Notes: generated from the letters alone by a model not told the origin. DNA of 44,745 bases from Planctomycetes bacterium RIFCSPLOWO2_12_38_17 (GCA_001830285.1 MHYY01000056.1:1-44745); one strand, 5' to 3'. Shown: positions 15,663 to 22,759, numbered from the stretch's first letter. Numbers and translations are program-made.

Positions 15663-16670
15663 TTGACACAAAAAAGTAATAAGACAGTCATTCCAGAAGC
15701 ATTTCAATTCCTGCTGGAATTTACAAACCTATCTTTTGAACAAGGCATAGCAAGCGTATTCAGACCAAAGAAAGAACTCAAACGAACCCCTACAGTACCG
15801 CCAGCAAAGCCAAAGCCATTGACTAGAGAGACAATTGCAGTAGCGAAGGAATTTTGCAAGCAAGAAAGTATTGTTGATAGTGATAAGTTTATCAAAGGAT
15901 TAAAAAAGAATAGATACACTACAACATATAGGGCGGGTAGGGAGTATTCCTGGAGTCTTAAAAAGGGAGATTTTGAATTTGATGGTGCAAGCAAGTGTTA
16001 TCCTTCAGATGATGAATTAAAGGCATTCTTTAAAAGCAAGGGTATTGTTCGGACTGCAACAAGAGGGGAATACTTGGGGGTGCAGGAGAGGTGTTGTTAT
16101 ATACTGAATGCACAGGTAAATCTGAATAATGGCGTTAAAGATGAGTATGACACAAGTGATATATGGAGTGTTATGGAAGAATACAGAAAATTTTTGCCAG
16201 AAGATTTAAGAAGATGGTATCTGTTTAATTACCGAAGTGAAGAGGAACTCGATTGCGTATTGCGTAATGTAAGTAAATACATAGATGACGGAACAATTCC
16301 ATTACGAATTTATGCAGAACTGTTAAATTTCATCAATTCAAATGATGCAAAACTTTTGAGACAGTGTTCGTTGTGTGGGAGGTTCTTTATTAAAAAAAGT
16401 AAAAAGCGAAATTTGTTTTGTAATGAGAAATGCAAAATAGTATTTCACCAGCCGTCCAGACAGGACGGGAATGAGGCTGTTAGAAAAATAAAGCAATCTA
16501 TTAAGGAATTTCAACAAAAAGAAGACTATCAAAACATGGTTAAATGGTTAAAAAGCGAGGGAGAGACGCAAGCCAGGGCAGAAGCAGAAGCGCATAAATG
16601 GATAATCGAAGACAAAAAAAGTCTTAAAGAATACAAAAGAACTAAAGGGCGTATGTATGGGATTTTGTAA
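15663..16670 (+). CDS. zinc-finger protein related to the CGNR/ABATE family
   Basis: 335 aa from a TTG start with GGAGAG eight bases upstream; the in-frame alternatives are worse. The recognisable part is a C-terminal CxxC...CxxxC finger: CSLCGRFFIKKSKKRNLFC followed by NEKCK, the arrangement of CGNR zinc fingers, with His in the following FHQ. The preceding ~220 residues include a segment LRRWYLFNYRSEEELDCVL and an ABATE-like helical region but no catalytic motif. A Lys/Glu-rich coiled tail follows the finger. Probably a nucleic-acid-binding regulator; its job in the element is unknown. It is preceded by a structured leader and followed by the strong hairpin at 16702-16754. Confidence 0.65.
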   Translation: MTQKSNKTVIPEAFQFLLEFTNLSFEQGIASVFRPKKELKRTPTVPPAKPKPLTRETIAVAKEFCKQESIVDSDKFIKGLKKNRYTTTYRAGREYSWSLKKGDFEFDGASKCYPSDDELKAFFKSKGIVRTATRGEYLGVQERCCYILNAQVNLNNGVKDEYDTSDIWSVMEEYRKFLPEDLRRWYLFNYRSEEELDCVLRNVSKYIDDGTIPLRIYAELLNFINSNDAKLLRQCSLCGRFFIKKSKKRNLFCNEKCKIVFHQPSRQDGNEAVRKIKQSIKEFQQKEDYQNMVKWLKSEGETQARAEAEAHKWIIEDKKSLKEYKRTKGRMYGIL

Positions 16671-16676
16671 ATATTC

Positions 16677-16696
16677 CAGTATTTATAAGGCTTTCA
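16677..16696 (+). repeat. dispersed 20-mer, copy 2
   Basis: CAGTATTTATAAGGCTTTCA begins 6 bp after the stop codon of the zinc-finger gene. Differs at one base from 22696-22715 and at two from 2694-2713. Confidence 0.6.
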
Positions 16697-16701
16697 AGGT
16701 G

Positions 16702-16754
16702 GCATCTAGGTAATATCCGAAAAGCAAATAAAGATATTTCCTAGATGCTATTTT
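16702..16754 (+). terminator. long hairpin downstream of the zinc-finger gene
   Basis: GCATCTAGG-T-AATATC (16702-16717) pairs with GATATT-T-CCTAGATGC (16733-16748), 15 of 16 positions, around a 15-nt loop that contains most of the third TCCGAAAAG (16716-16724). A short T run follows. Likely terminator or mRNA-stabilising structure. Confidence 0.65.
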
Positions 16755-16780
16755 AATTAATCAGAGATGTATTTATTATA

Positions 16781-16827
16781 GGTCACAATTATGGGTGAGT
16801 GTTTGTCCATGATTTGTGACCTTTTTT
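16781..16827 (+). terminator. hairpin-T6 leader 3
   Basis: GGTCACAATTATGG (16781-16794) pairs with CCATGATTTGTGACC (16807-16821) with one bulged T and one wobble, followed by TTTTTT at 16822-16827. The ribosome-binding site GGAG (16834-16837) of the next gene begins only seven bases after the T tract. Confidence 0.8.
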
Positions 16828-16842
16828 ATTTATGGAGAAAAA

Positions 16843-17025
16843 ATGGATGGCTATAGACACTTGAATGTTTTAGTAAGTGGCAAAACTTATGATGCGCTGA
16901 GAGAGGCTGGTTATAAATCTCATAAACCTGTCAGCGAATTGGTGCGAACAGGTATTCAGCTTGTCCTTAAAAATCAGCTTAAAAATCAGTCATGCAAGGG
17001 TGAGGGCAAAAGCAATGAAAATTAA
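16843..17025 (+). CDS. small ribbon-helix-helix-like protein
   Basis: 60 aa from the ATG with GGAG six bases upstream (the frame is open upstream to 16816, inside the hairpin's T tract). The layout strand-helix-helix, with HLNVLVSGKTYDALREAGYK and PVSELVRTGIQLVLKNQ, fits a CopG/Arc-type DNA-binding protein, a frequent regulator in mobile elements. It is the first gene of the replication module and overlaps the next small gene by 11 bp. Its mRNA would carry the hairpin-T6 leader 3. Confidence 0.6.
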   Translation: MDGYRHLNVLVSGKTYDALREAGYKSHKPVSELVRTGIQLVLKNQLKNQSCKGEGKSNEN

Positions 17026-17158
17026 AGTTTTATGCCTTCCAAGAACAATAAAAAAATATTTACGGGATTATAGAAACAAAATTGTTGTTTTGCCTTTCAG
17101 CAAAGAAAGGTCGAATTTGGTTGATTGCATTACCTTTATTTTGGAATCGAAGCCATGA
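17015..17158 (+). CDS. small basic protein of unknown function
   Basis: 47 aa from the ATG at 17015, starting inside the end of the preceding gene and ending in an ATGA overlap with the primase gene; this tight packing is the main evidence that it is real. The sequence begins MKIKVLCLPRTIKKYLRDYR and is rich in Lys and Arg. A TTG at 16961 would extend it but overlaps the neighbour more. No family recognised; it may help replication or regulation. Confidence 0.45.
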   Translation: MKIKVLCLPRTIKKYLRDYRNKIVVLPFSKERSNLVDCITFILESKP

Positions 17159-19035
17159 ATAAAGAACAAATCATGTTTAGGCTTAACAAAGAAGACTTTT
17201 ACAAAAACCTTGTACCTTCTTTAAAGGTCAACGGAAAGCCAGAAGCATTGGGGCTTTGTCCCTTCCATGACGACCACAATCCAAGCCTATCCGTGAACCT
17301 CGAAACAGGCTTATTCAGGTGTTTTTCATGTGGTGCGAAGGGGGATATATTCAATTTCTATATGCGATATAAAGACACAGGCTTTTCGACAGCTTTACAG
17401 GAAATAGGGAAAATGGCTGGGGTTGTCGAGCCGGATACAAAGCCCAAGGTTGTGGCTACCTTTAAATACACAGACGAAGCGGGGAATTTGCTTTACATCA
17501 AGGAAAGGTTGGAGCCGGGACGTAATGGACGGTTAAAGGAATTTGTTTTCAAGCAAATGGAGAGTAACAGGTGGGTGTTAGGGCGTGGGTGCGATCCTGT
17601 CCTTTATAACTTACCAGAGCTTATCAAGTCTAAATACGCTTTCGTTGTGGAAGGCGAAGGTAAAGCAGATTTATTGAACAAGTGGGGTTTTGTGGCTACA
17701 TGCCTTGATAATGGGGCTAATTCACCTATAAAAGACGAATACATTCAAATTCTTGGAAGCATGGAAAAAGTGGTTATCCTTCAAGACAATGACATACCGG
17801 GCAAGAATTACGCTTATAAGATTGCTAATTTACTTCATGGCAAGGTTAAAGAATTAAAAGTTGTCGAACTTCCTGGACTCAAAGAAGCTGGGGATGTAAT
17901 TGACTGGGTGAAAGCGGGTAATGATAAATCCAAACTGATTGAACTGGTTAAAAATACTCCTATATGGACACCTGCAGAATGTGACAAACACCGTTCAACA
18001 ATGATGTTGACACGCCTGGACAGCCTTTTTCAAGAACCAGAAGAAAAGACAGCGTGGCTGGTTGATGGGTTACTACCTTCTGGTGGCTTTTCTGTAATGG
18101 TGGCAAAACCAAAAGTAGGAAAATCCACAAATGCCAGAACTCTGGCTTTGCATATTGCAAACGGTAAATCATTTCTTGGCAGGGCGGTTGTAACGGGCGC
18201 AGTAATATATTTAGCATTGGAAGATAAAAGAGCAGAAATAAAAAGACATTTTAAGGATATGGGAGCAGCAGGAAATGAGGCGGTTTTTATTTATACTGGT
18301 GGAACTCCAGTTGATGCAATTAAGCAGATTAGAGAAGCTGTGGAACTTTTAAAGCCTGCCCTTGTCATCATTGAGCCATTATTCCGTTTGGCTAAAGTCA
18401 GAGATGGGAATGATTATGTTCAAGTCACAAATGCGTTAGACCCTTTATTGCGTATAGCCAGGGAATTAAAAACCCATGTGCTATGTATTCACCATTCATC
18501 CAAAGGGCATCGTGACGGTGGCGATTCTGTGTTAGGCAGCCAGGCAATCTTTGGAAGCGTAGATACTCTTTTGATTATGAAACGCCATGAGAGTTACAGA
18601 ACAATTCAAACCATTCAACGGTACGGGGAGGACATGGAAGAAACCATACTGAATTATGATAAGAATACTAGAACTGTAACGATTGGTAATACCAGAGAAG
18701 TTGAAAACCTAGCCAGGGTTAGACAAGATATTTTGACTTTCCTGGGGTCGCAAAACGAACCCGCTACCGAACCGCTAATTGTAAAAGAGACAGAAGGTAA
18801 CACCGCATTAAAACGGAAAGCAATAAGAGAATTGGTATCATCGGGAGAGGTGAAAAGGGACGGAAAAGGGGGGCGGGGAGACCCGTTTAGATATTCTCGT
18901 ATTCTCGTACCAGACATATATGTAAAACAAGAATACGAGAATCCAAAACAGACTGAAAACCCGCACGGTTGTGAGCCGTATTCTCGTACCGAAGATTTTG
19001 ACAATTTTTCAAAAGATGGAAAGTTGCCGGTATGA
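17155..19035 (+). CDS. CHC2-type primase fused to a RepA/RecA-like helicase ATPase
   Basis: 626 aa replication protein. The N-terminus has a CHC2 primase zinc finger with Cys35, His38, Cys56 and Cys59 (LCPFHDDHNPSLSV...FRCFSCGAKGDIFNF). A Toprim-like region follows (FVVEGEGKADLL, then VVILQDNDIPGK). The C-terminal half is a RepA/AAA_25-type ATPase: Walker A AKPKVGKST near residue 320, Walker B LVIIEPLF near 402, and VLCIHHSSKGHRDGGDSVLGS. Such fusions start or drive replication of plasmids, satellites and phages. The start is chosen at 17155 for its ATGA overlap with the preceding gene. The C-terminal tail contains a Tyr/Ser/Arg-rich low-complexity stretch. Its presence implies that the element can replicate outside the chromosome. 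Confidence 0.85.
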   Translation: MNKEQIMFRLNKEDFYKNLVPSLKVNGKPEALGLCPFHDDHNPSLSVNLETGLFRCFSCGAKGDIFNFYMRYKDTGFSTALQEIGKMAGVVEPDTKPKVVATFKYTDEAGNLLYIKERLEPGRNGRLKEFVFKQMESNRWVLGRGCDPVLYNLPELIKSKYAFVVEGEGKADLLNKWGFVATCLDNGANSPIKDEYIQILGSMEKVVILQDNDIPGKNYAYKIANLLHGKVKELKVVELPGLKEAGDVIDWVKAGNDKSKLIELVKNTPIWTPAECDKHRSTMMLTRLDSLFQEPEEKTAWLVDGLLPSGGFSVMVAKPKVGKSTNARTLALHIANGKSFLGRAVVTGAVIYLALEDKRAEIKRHFKDMGAAGNEAVFIYTGGTPVDAIKQIREAVELLKPALVIIEPLFRLAKVRDGNDYVQVTNALDPLLRIARELKTHVLCIHHSSKGHRDGGDSVLGSQAIFGSVDTLLIMKRHESYRTIQTIQRYGEDMEETILNYDKNTRTVTIGNTREVENLARVRQDILTFLGSQNEPATEPLIVKETEGNTALKRKAIRELVSSGEVKRDGKGGRGDPFRYSRILVPDIYVKQEYENPKQTENPHGCEPYSRTEDFDNFSKDGKLPV

Positions 19036-19063
19036 GAATCTTTGCAAAAAAACAGGGGAAAAA

Positions 19064-19128
19064 ATGAACAAAAAAAATTGGTTTTAGACGTACCTTTTGA
19101 GGTCGAAAGCATAGAGGTTGAAGCATGA
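19064..19128 (+). other. possible mini-gene over an A8 slippery tract
   Basis: ATG at 19064 reads only 7 codons before TAG, but a -1 slip on the A8 run (19070-19077; AAAAAAT heptamer) enters a frame encoding LVLDVPFEVESIEVEA that ends in an ATGA overlap with the next gene. A TTG start at 19078 would give the same frame. Protein-like composition and the overlap are suggestive only. Confidence 0.2.
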
Positions 19129-19421
19129 CATTACGATATGAGGTAATTGAAAGTTTTTCTGTCAAAACTCCAGAGGGAACGAAAGAGCTAGAAAAGGGAC
19201 AAATTATAAAACTATCCGAACAATCAGCAGGGCAATTAATAAAAGCAGGGAAAATAAAAACTTTGCCATACCTGGACAATGGCATTCTTAGAATACCTTT
19301 TGATTCACCACAAAAATTTCACTGGTGGGGTCGTGGTCGAGATATCAGCGACACATTGCGGGAGCTTGGGGCTTCCGATGAAATTATGAGAAAATACAAA
19401 TCACCATATAGCGATAATTAA
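19125..19421 (+). CDS. small phage/mobile-element protein, unknown
   Basis: 98 aa. The first part (KTPEGTKELEKGQIIKLSEQ, then SAGQLIKAGKI) looks like a small beta barrel followed by a helix, and the second part contains RIPFDSPQKFHWWGRGRDI and SDTLRELGAS, a pattern that recurs in small proteins beside primases in mobile elements as far as I recall. No catalytic residues. It sits between the primase-helicase gene and an excisionase-type HTH gene. Confidence 0.6.
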   Translation: MTLRYEVIESFSVKTPEGTKELEKGQIIKLSEQSAGQLIKAGKIKTLPYLDNGILRIPFDSPQKFHWWGRGRDISDTLRELGASDEIMRKYKSPYSDN

Positions 19422-19446
19422 CATTTTATTGCAGGAGTTAAAAAGA

Positions 19447-19659
19447 ATGGATGAAAAAGTTTTGAAATTCAATGAAAGTGTCGGGCTTTTAACACCAAAG
19501 CAAGCGGCGGAATATTTACAAGTGAAACTGAGTACAATTTATAATTGGAGCGCAAGGCGGATACTGCCAATTTGTAAGTGTGGTCGTCTTAACAGGTATA
19601 GAAAAAGTGATTTGGATAATTTTATCAATAAGAATATGACTGAGGTACAAAGACCGTGA
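19447..19659 (+). CDS. excisionase-type helix-turn-helix protein (HTH_17/MerR-like)
   Basis: 70 aa from the ATG with AGGAG nine bases upstream. GLLTPKQAAEYLQVKLSTIY followed by NWSARRILPICKCGRLNRYR is the small winged-helix signature of DNA-binding domains in excisionases and transposon regulators: recognition helix, then a wing ending R-Y-R-K-S-D-L. It probably bends DNA at att sites to help the integrase at 21458, or regulates the element. Its stop overlaps the next gene's GTG start. Confidence 0.82.
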   Translation: MDEKVLKFNESVGLLTPKQAAEYLQVKLSTIYNWSARRILPICKCGRLNRYRKSDLDNFINKNMTEVQRP

Positions 19660-19991
19660 ATATAACTCCGTCAAAGGCTATCAAACTGGAATGCAAGTGG
19701 TGCATGGGGAGCGTTAGAAGTTTTAAATGTGATAGTCAGATTTGCAAATTGAATAACAAGTCTTTAACACCATTGAAGCGTATAAAACTACACTGTCTTG
19801 ATTGTGTCGAAACAAGACAAGAAATTAAAGATTGCACAGGGAGATTACTCTTAGAGGATAGGCTTTGCTATTTGCATCCATACCGATTTGGACATAATCC
19901 AAAAAGAAAAGGTATCGGGAATCGTTTAGGCAATCCTAAATTTTTACAAAAAACACGAACTCACGATATGGTTTTCGCGTCTGGAAATTGA
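19656..19991 (+). CDS. cysteine-rich phage-type protein
   Basis: 111 aa from a GTG start overlapping the upstream stop (GTGA). Two Cys clusters are visible: LECKWCMGSVRSFKC with DSQIC, and LHCLDCVETRQEIKDC followed by LCYLHPYRFGHNPKRKG. The CLDC...C...C-x-L-x-PYRFGxNP pattern is familiar from small phage-encoded zinc-binding proteins of unknown function. A nucleic-acid-binding role is plausible. Confidence 0.65.
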   Translation: MNITPSKAIKLECKWCMGSVRSFKCDSQICKLNNKSLTPLKRIKLHCLDCVETRQEIKDCTGRLLLEDRLCYLHPYRFGHNPKRKGIGNRLGNPKFLQKTRTHDMVFASGN

Positions 19992-20033
19992 CTTGAGCAT
20001 ATTGAAAGAGGTTTTATATATAGAGGGTAAATA

Positions 20034-20861
20034 ATGCTATTGAAAAGCGGTATTAATAGGGTAGGTGGGAAAGCCTATTTGTCTCAATGGCTTTGCAGTT
20101 TTCTTCCAGAGCATACTCTTTATTGTGAACCGTTTGCGGGCGGTGCAAAGCTATTCTTTTCAAAAGAACCTTCACAGGTTGAAATTTTAAATGATATAGA
20201 TAATAATTTGGTCAATCTTTATAAAGTAATCCAAAATAATCAAAAGAGAGAAGAATTAATCGAAACACTTAATGAGATACCATATAGCAGGAGTGTTTTT
20301 AACCATTTCAGGAAGTCGGAACCACAGGATGAGATTGAGAAAGCCGTTAGGTATTTCTATTTGTCTAAGGCTTCTTTTGCCGGTGATGTTAGTTATGGCG
20401 GTTTTGGGACTCCCTCGCGGTCAACGACACGGAATCCATCAATGACTTATCAAAACAGTATTAATGCCCTAGAGCATATCGCAAAAAGGCTAAAAGTGGT
20501 GACTATTGAATGCCTTGATTTTAGGGACTGCATTTCAAAATATGATTCGGATTCTAGTTTGTTCTTTGTTGATGCGCCATACCTTTATTGTCGGTCTAAG
20601 CGTTATTATGGTCAACGCTTTACTTATGAAGACCATTTAGAACTTTCTAATATGCTTCATTCAGCTAAGGCGAAAGTAATGTTTTGTCATTATGAAAATC
20701 CTGAAATAAACAAGTTGTATGGTGACTGGAATAAATACACTTATCGGAGCTTTAAGGGTAGTCATAAATCAACAGGTGAATCGAAGCCTAAAACTCAAGA
20801 ATGCTTATTCGTGAATTTTTTACCTGTTAAAACACAGGGGTTGTTCAATGGGGCTGTTTAG
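20034..20861 (+). CDS. D12-class DNA adenine N6-methyltransferase
   Basis: 275 aa. Dam-like (D12, alpha-class) enzyme that would methylate adenine in a short duplex site using S-adenosylmethionine. SAM-binding elements are NRVGGKAYL (residues 8-16) and EPFAGGAKLFF (residues 32-42); the catalytic motif is FFVDAPYLY around residue 182, so the usual DPPY is DAPY. No restriction gene is adjacent, so it is probably an orphan methyltransferase protecting the element or timing its replication. GAGGG precedes the ATG. Whether Ala at the second position keeps activity cannot be decided from sequence, although the rest of the core is intact. Confidence 0.85.
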   Translation: MLLKSGINRVGGKAYLSQWLCSFLPEHTLYCEPFAGGAKLFFSKEPSQVEILNDIDNNLVNLYKVIQNNQKREELIETLNEIPYSRSVFNHFRKSEPQDEIEKAVRYFYLSKASFAGDVSYGGFGTPSRSTTRNPSMTYQNSINALEHIAKRLKVVTIECLDFRDCISKYDSDSSLFFVDAPYLYCRSKRYYGQRFTYEDHLELSNMLHSAKAKVMFCHYENPEINKLYGDWNKYTYRSFKGSHKSTGESKPKTQECLFVNFLPVKTQGLFNGAV

Positions 20862-20988
20862 TATGCTTCTGGCTGTGATAAGGCCATAAAGTAAGGGTTT
20901 TAAAAAGATGTAACAAAATGAAGCAAAAATATTCAATAATGCGCTTAAAACATGCAAAAACACATGAAATTTGAGGAAAAAGATTAAC

Positions 20989-21240
20989 ATGAAAACTAAA
21001 CATAAGATTAACGGAAACTGTAAGAATCGCAAGAAAGGCATTAATTTAAAAAAAATTTGGTATTATCGTCAGCTTGGCTTGTCTTACGCTGAAATTGGGG
21101 GAGTATGCAATTGCAGTAAGCAGTCAGCTTGGACGAGACTAAAGAAATTTCAGAGAAATAAGATTTTATATGACGAACTTAGTCAGAAATGGATGAGGGA
21201 AATCCTTGAAAAATCATCATCTACCCGCCGGTTGCCTTAA
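20989..21240 (+). CDS. small helix-turn-helix protein
   Basis: 83 aa from the ATG with GAGGA upstream. The middle reads KKIWYYRQLGLSYAEIGGVC followed by NCSKQSAWTRLKKF, a sigma-region-4/resolvase-type helix-turn-helix in which G-L-S-Y-A-E-I-G forms the first helix and turn. The N-terminus is very basic. It is probably a regulator of the element; it lies just upstream of the integrase leader. Confidence 0.6.
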   Translation: MKTKHKINGNCKNRKKGINLKKIWYYRQLGLSYAEIGGVCNCSKQSAWTRLKKFQRNKILYDELSQKWMREILEKSSSTRRLP

Positions 21241-21389
21241 ACCTTATGGAAATTTCTAAAGAAAAAAAGAAATGATAAAAACAAATAAAAATACACTTGC
21301 AATAATCGGAATCGTACGGTAATAGTACGTAGAATAAGGCATTGGACGGAATGCAAACAAAACATGCCTGTTTATTCAGGCAAATAAGA

Positions 21390-21449
21390 GGCAGTGGCTA
21401 GGTGTGCCGTCCTACACTTGGTTAACTGCCTTTTTTATTGGAAGGACGG
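21390..21449 (+). promoter_or_regulatory. hairpin-T6 leader 4 of the integrase gene
   Basis: GGCAGTGGCTAGGTGT (21390-21405) pairs with ACACTTGGTTAACTGCC (21414-21430), all positions paired with five G-U wobbles and one bulged A; TTTTTT follows at 21431-21436. The loop carries CCGTCC (21407-21412), complementary to GGACGG at 21444-21449 in the integrase ribosome-binding region and to another GGACGG upstream (21344-21349). Confidence 0.75.
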
Positions 21450-21457
21450 TGTTATAT

Positions 21458-22633
21458 ATGGCGGTGCGATTTAGGAAATATTTCCCGCAATGTAGAGGCA
21501 AAAGAACCAAAGGGGATAGATACGACAGGGTAATTGTAAAAGGTGTTGAATGCGAAGGCAAGCGGAGTAAACACTGTCCCCAGGGCTTACCTATGCCTTG
21601 CGGGGTGTGGGCAATAGATTTCAGGCATCCAGACGGTCGGTGGGTTTCAAAGGTATATCCAGAAATCAGGAATAGGACGGAAGCGGAGCATTTCCTATCA
21701 ATCATCAAAACGGATATACTCAGGAACAAGTTTAATCTGCCTGGTGAAGGAGCGATTCCTACATTAAAGGAGTATTCAAGGCGTTACCTGGAATTACACA
21801 GGGGAGCGAAAGAGAACACATTGGCGATGAAACAGAGGGGTATAAATGCGTTAATAGCTGTTTTAGGTGATCGCTCATTGAATAAGATAACACCATTTAT
21901 CATTGAAAAGTACAGGATTGAACGTAAAGAGAAAGATAGTGTCCAGGATAGCAGCATCAATATTGATATTTCTATCCTGTCACACATTTACAACGTTGCC
22001 ATTAAGGCGGGTATTATTGAAAAAAATCCATGTAAAGACGTTAAGCCATTTAAAATAACACAGACCAGAGACCGGGTATTATCTCAGCCAGAAATCGCTT
22101 TGTTGCTTGGTAAACTGAATGGGAAAGACCGTCTTATGGTATTGGTGGGACTCTTTACAGGGTTACGTTTAGGCGGGGTTTTAGGCTTATCGTGGTATGA
22201 TATAGACTTCACCAAAAAGATAATATCATCCAGCCATAAGACAGGCAAGCTGGTATCTATACCGGTATCAGACTATTTGTCTAAGGAACTGCTAAAGTGG
22301 AAAGAAAATAATTCAGGTGACATGGTATTTGAGACCAGAAAAATAACAAATACCGTCGTTGTGTATTATAGTGAACATTTCAGCAAGCTGTTTAAGGACT
22401 TAGGCATTCACAATTTCACCTTTCATAATCTGAGACATACATTTGCTAGTTTGCTTCAAGGTGAACTTAATGTCGGTGCCGTAGTGGTGCAGGGCATGAC
22501 TGGACATTCAAGCTTGAGCATGTTGCAGAAATATTCACATACAGGACTGGATAACAAACAGAAAGCCATAAAGTCATTAACAGAGTATGTCCTGAGTAAG
22601 AGACCTGAGACCACTTTAGCCATAGCACAATAA
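21458..22633 (+). CDS. tyrosine recombinase / phage-type integrase
   Basis: 391 aa from the ATG at 21458, preceded by GGAAGGACGG; the frame is open upstream only through the hairpin. Catalytic residues are in place: Arg in FTGLRLGGVLGL (about residue 236), Lys in SSHKTGK (about 260), HNLRHTF (His and Arg, about 323-327), His in GMTGHSS (about 348) and the nucleophile Tyr in LQKYSHT (about 357). The usual acidic residue three positions after the first Arg is Gly. An N-terminal arm region with a Cys/His-containing segment (CEGKRSKHCPQGLPMPC) precedes the SAM-like core-binding domain. It ends 104 bp from the right direct repeat and should integrate and, with the HTH protein, excise the element. 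Confidence 0.93.
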   Translation: MAVRFRKYFPQCRGKRTKGDRYDRVIVKGVECEGKRSKHCPQGLPMPCGVWAIDFRHPDGRWVSKVYPEIRNRTEAEHFLSIIKTDILRNKFNLPGEGAIPTLKEYSRRYLELHRGAKENTLAMKQRGINALIAVLGDRSLNKITPFIIEKYRIERKEKDSVQDSSINIDISILSHIYNVAIKAGIIEKNPCKDVKPFKITQTRDRVLSQPEIALLLGKLNGKDRLMVLVGLFTGLRLGGVLGLSWYDIDFTKKIISSSHKTGKLVSIPVSDYLSKELLKWKENNSGDMVFETRKITNTVVVYYSEHFSKLFKDLGIHNFTFHNLRHTFASLLQGELNVGAVVVQGMTGHSSLSMLQKYSHTGLDNKQKAIKSLTEYVLSKRPETTLAIAQ

Positions 22634-22695
22634 AAAAGGTACGACTGTGGTACGACTTGGATATATGATACTAAACTATAAAGTCCGTGAATTAT

Positions 22696-22715
22696 CAGTA
22701 TTTACAAGGCTTTCA
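22696..22715 (+). repeat. dispersed 20-mer, copy 3
   Basis: CAGTATTTACAAGGCTTTCA, 63 bp after the integrase stop; one mismatch to 16677-16696. Together with copy 2 it would bracket a 6-kb core containing the replication module and integrase. Confidence 0.6.
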
Positions 22716-22737
22716 GGCTGTCTTGGGTGTTCACGGC

Positions 22738-22759
22738 TAAATTATAAAATGAAGTTTTT
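22738..22759 (+). repeat. right direct repeat, candidate attR
   Basis: Matches 12696-12717 at 21 of 22 positions. It lies between the integrase and the SemiSWEET gene, the expected place for attR. Confidence 0.6.

Larger units (their letters stand above)
12696..22759 (+). mobile_element. integrative element with tyrosine recombinase, about 10 kb
   Basis: Bounded by a 22-bp direct repeat with one mismatch (12696-12717 and 22738-22759). The integrase gene ends 104 bp from the right repeat. Cargo, nearly all on the plus strand: BrnT/BrnA, a membrane protein, AbrB/RelE-type pair, a zinc-finger protein, ribbon-helix-helix protein, CHC2 primase-helicase, small phage-type proteins, an adenine methyltransferase and HTH proteins. 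No structural phage genes, terminase, relaxase or type IV secretion genes were found. This resembles a satellite-like element or an integrated plasmid with its own replication protein. DUF456 (minus) and SemiSWEET (plus) would be divergent neighbours without it. Sub-boundaries remain possible because another direct repeat (16677-16696 and 22696-22715) lies inside. Confidence 0.75.
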
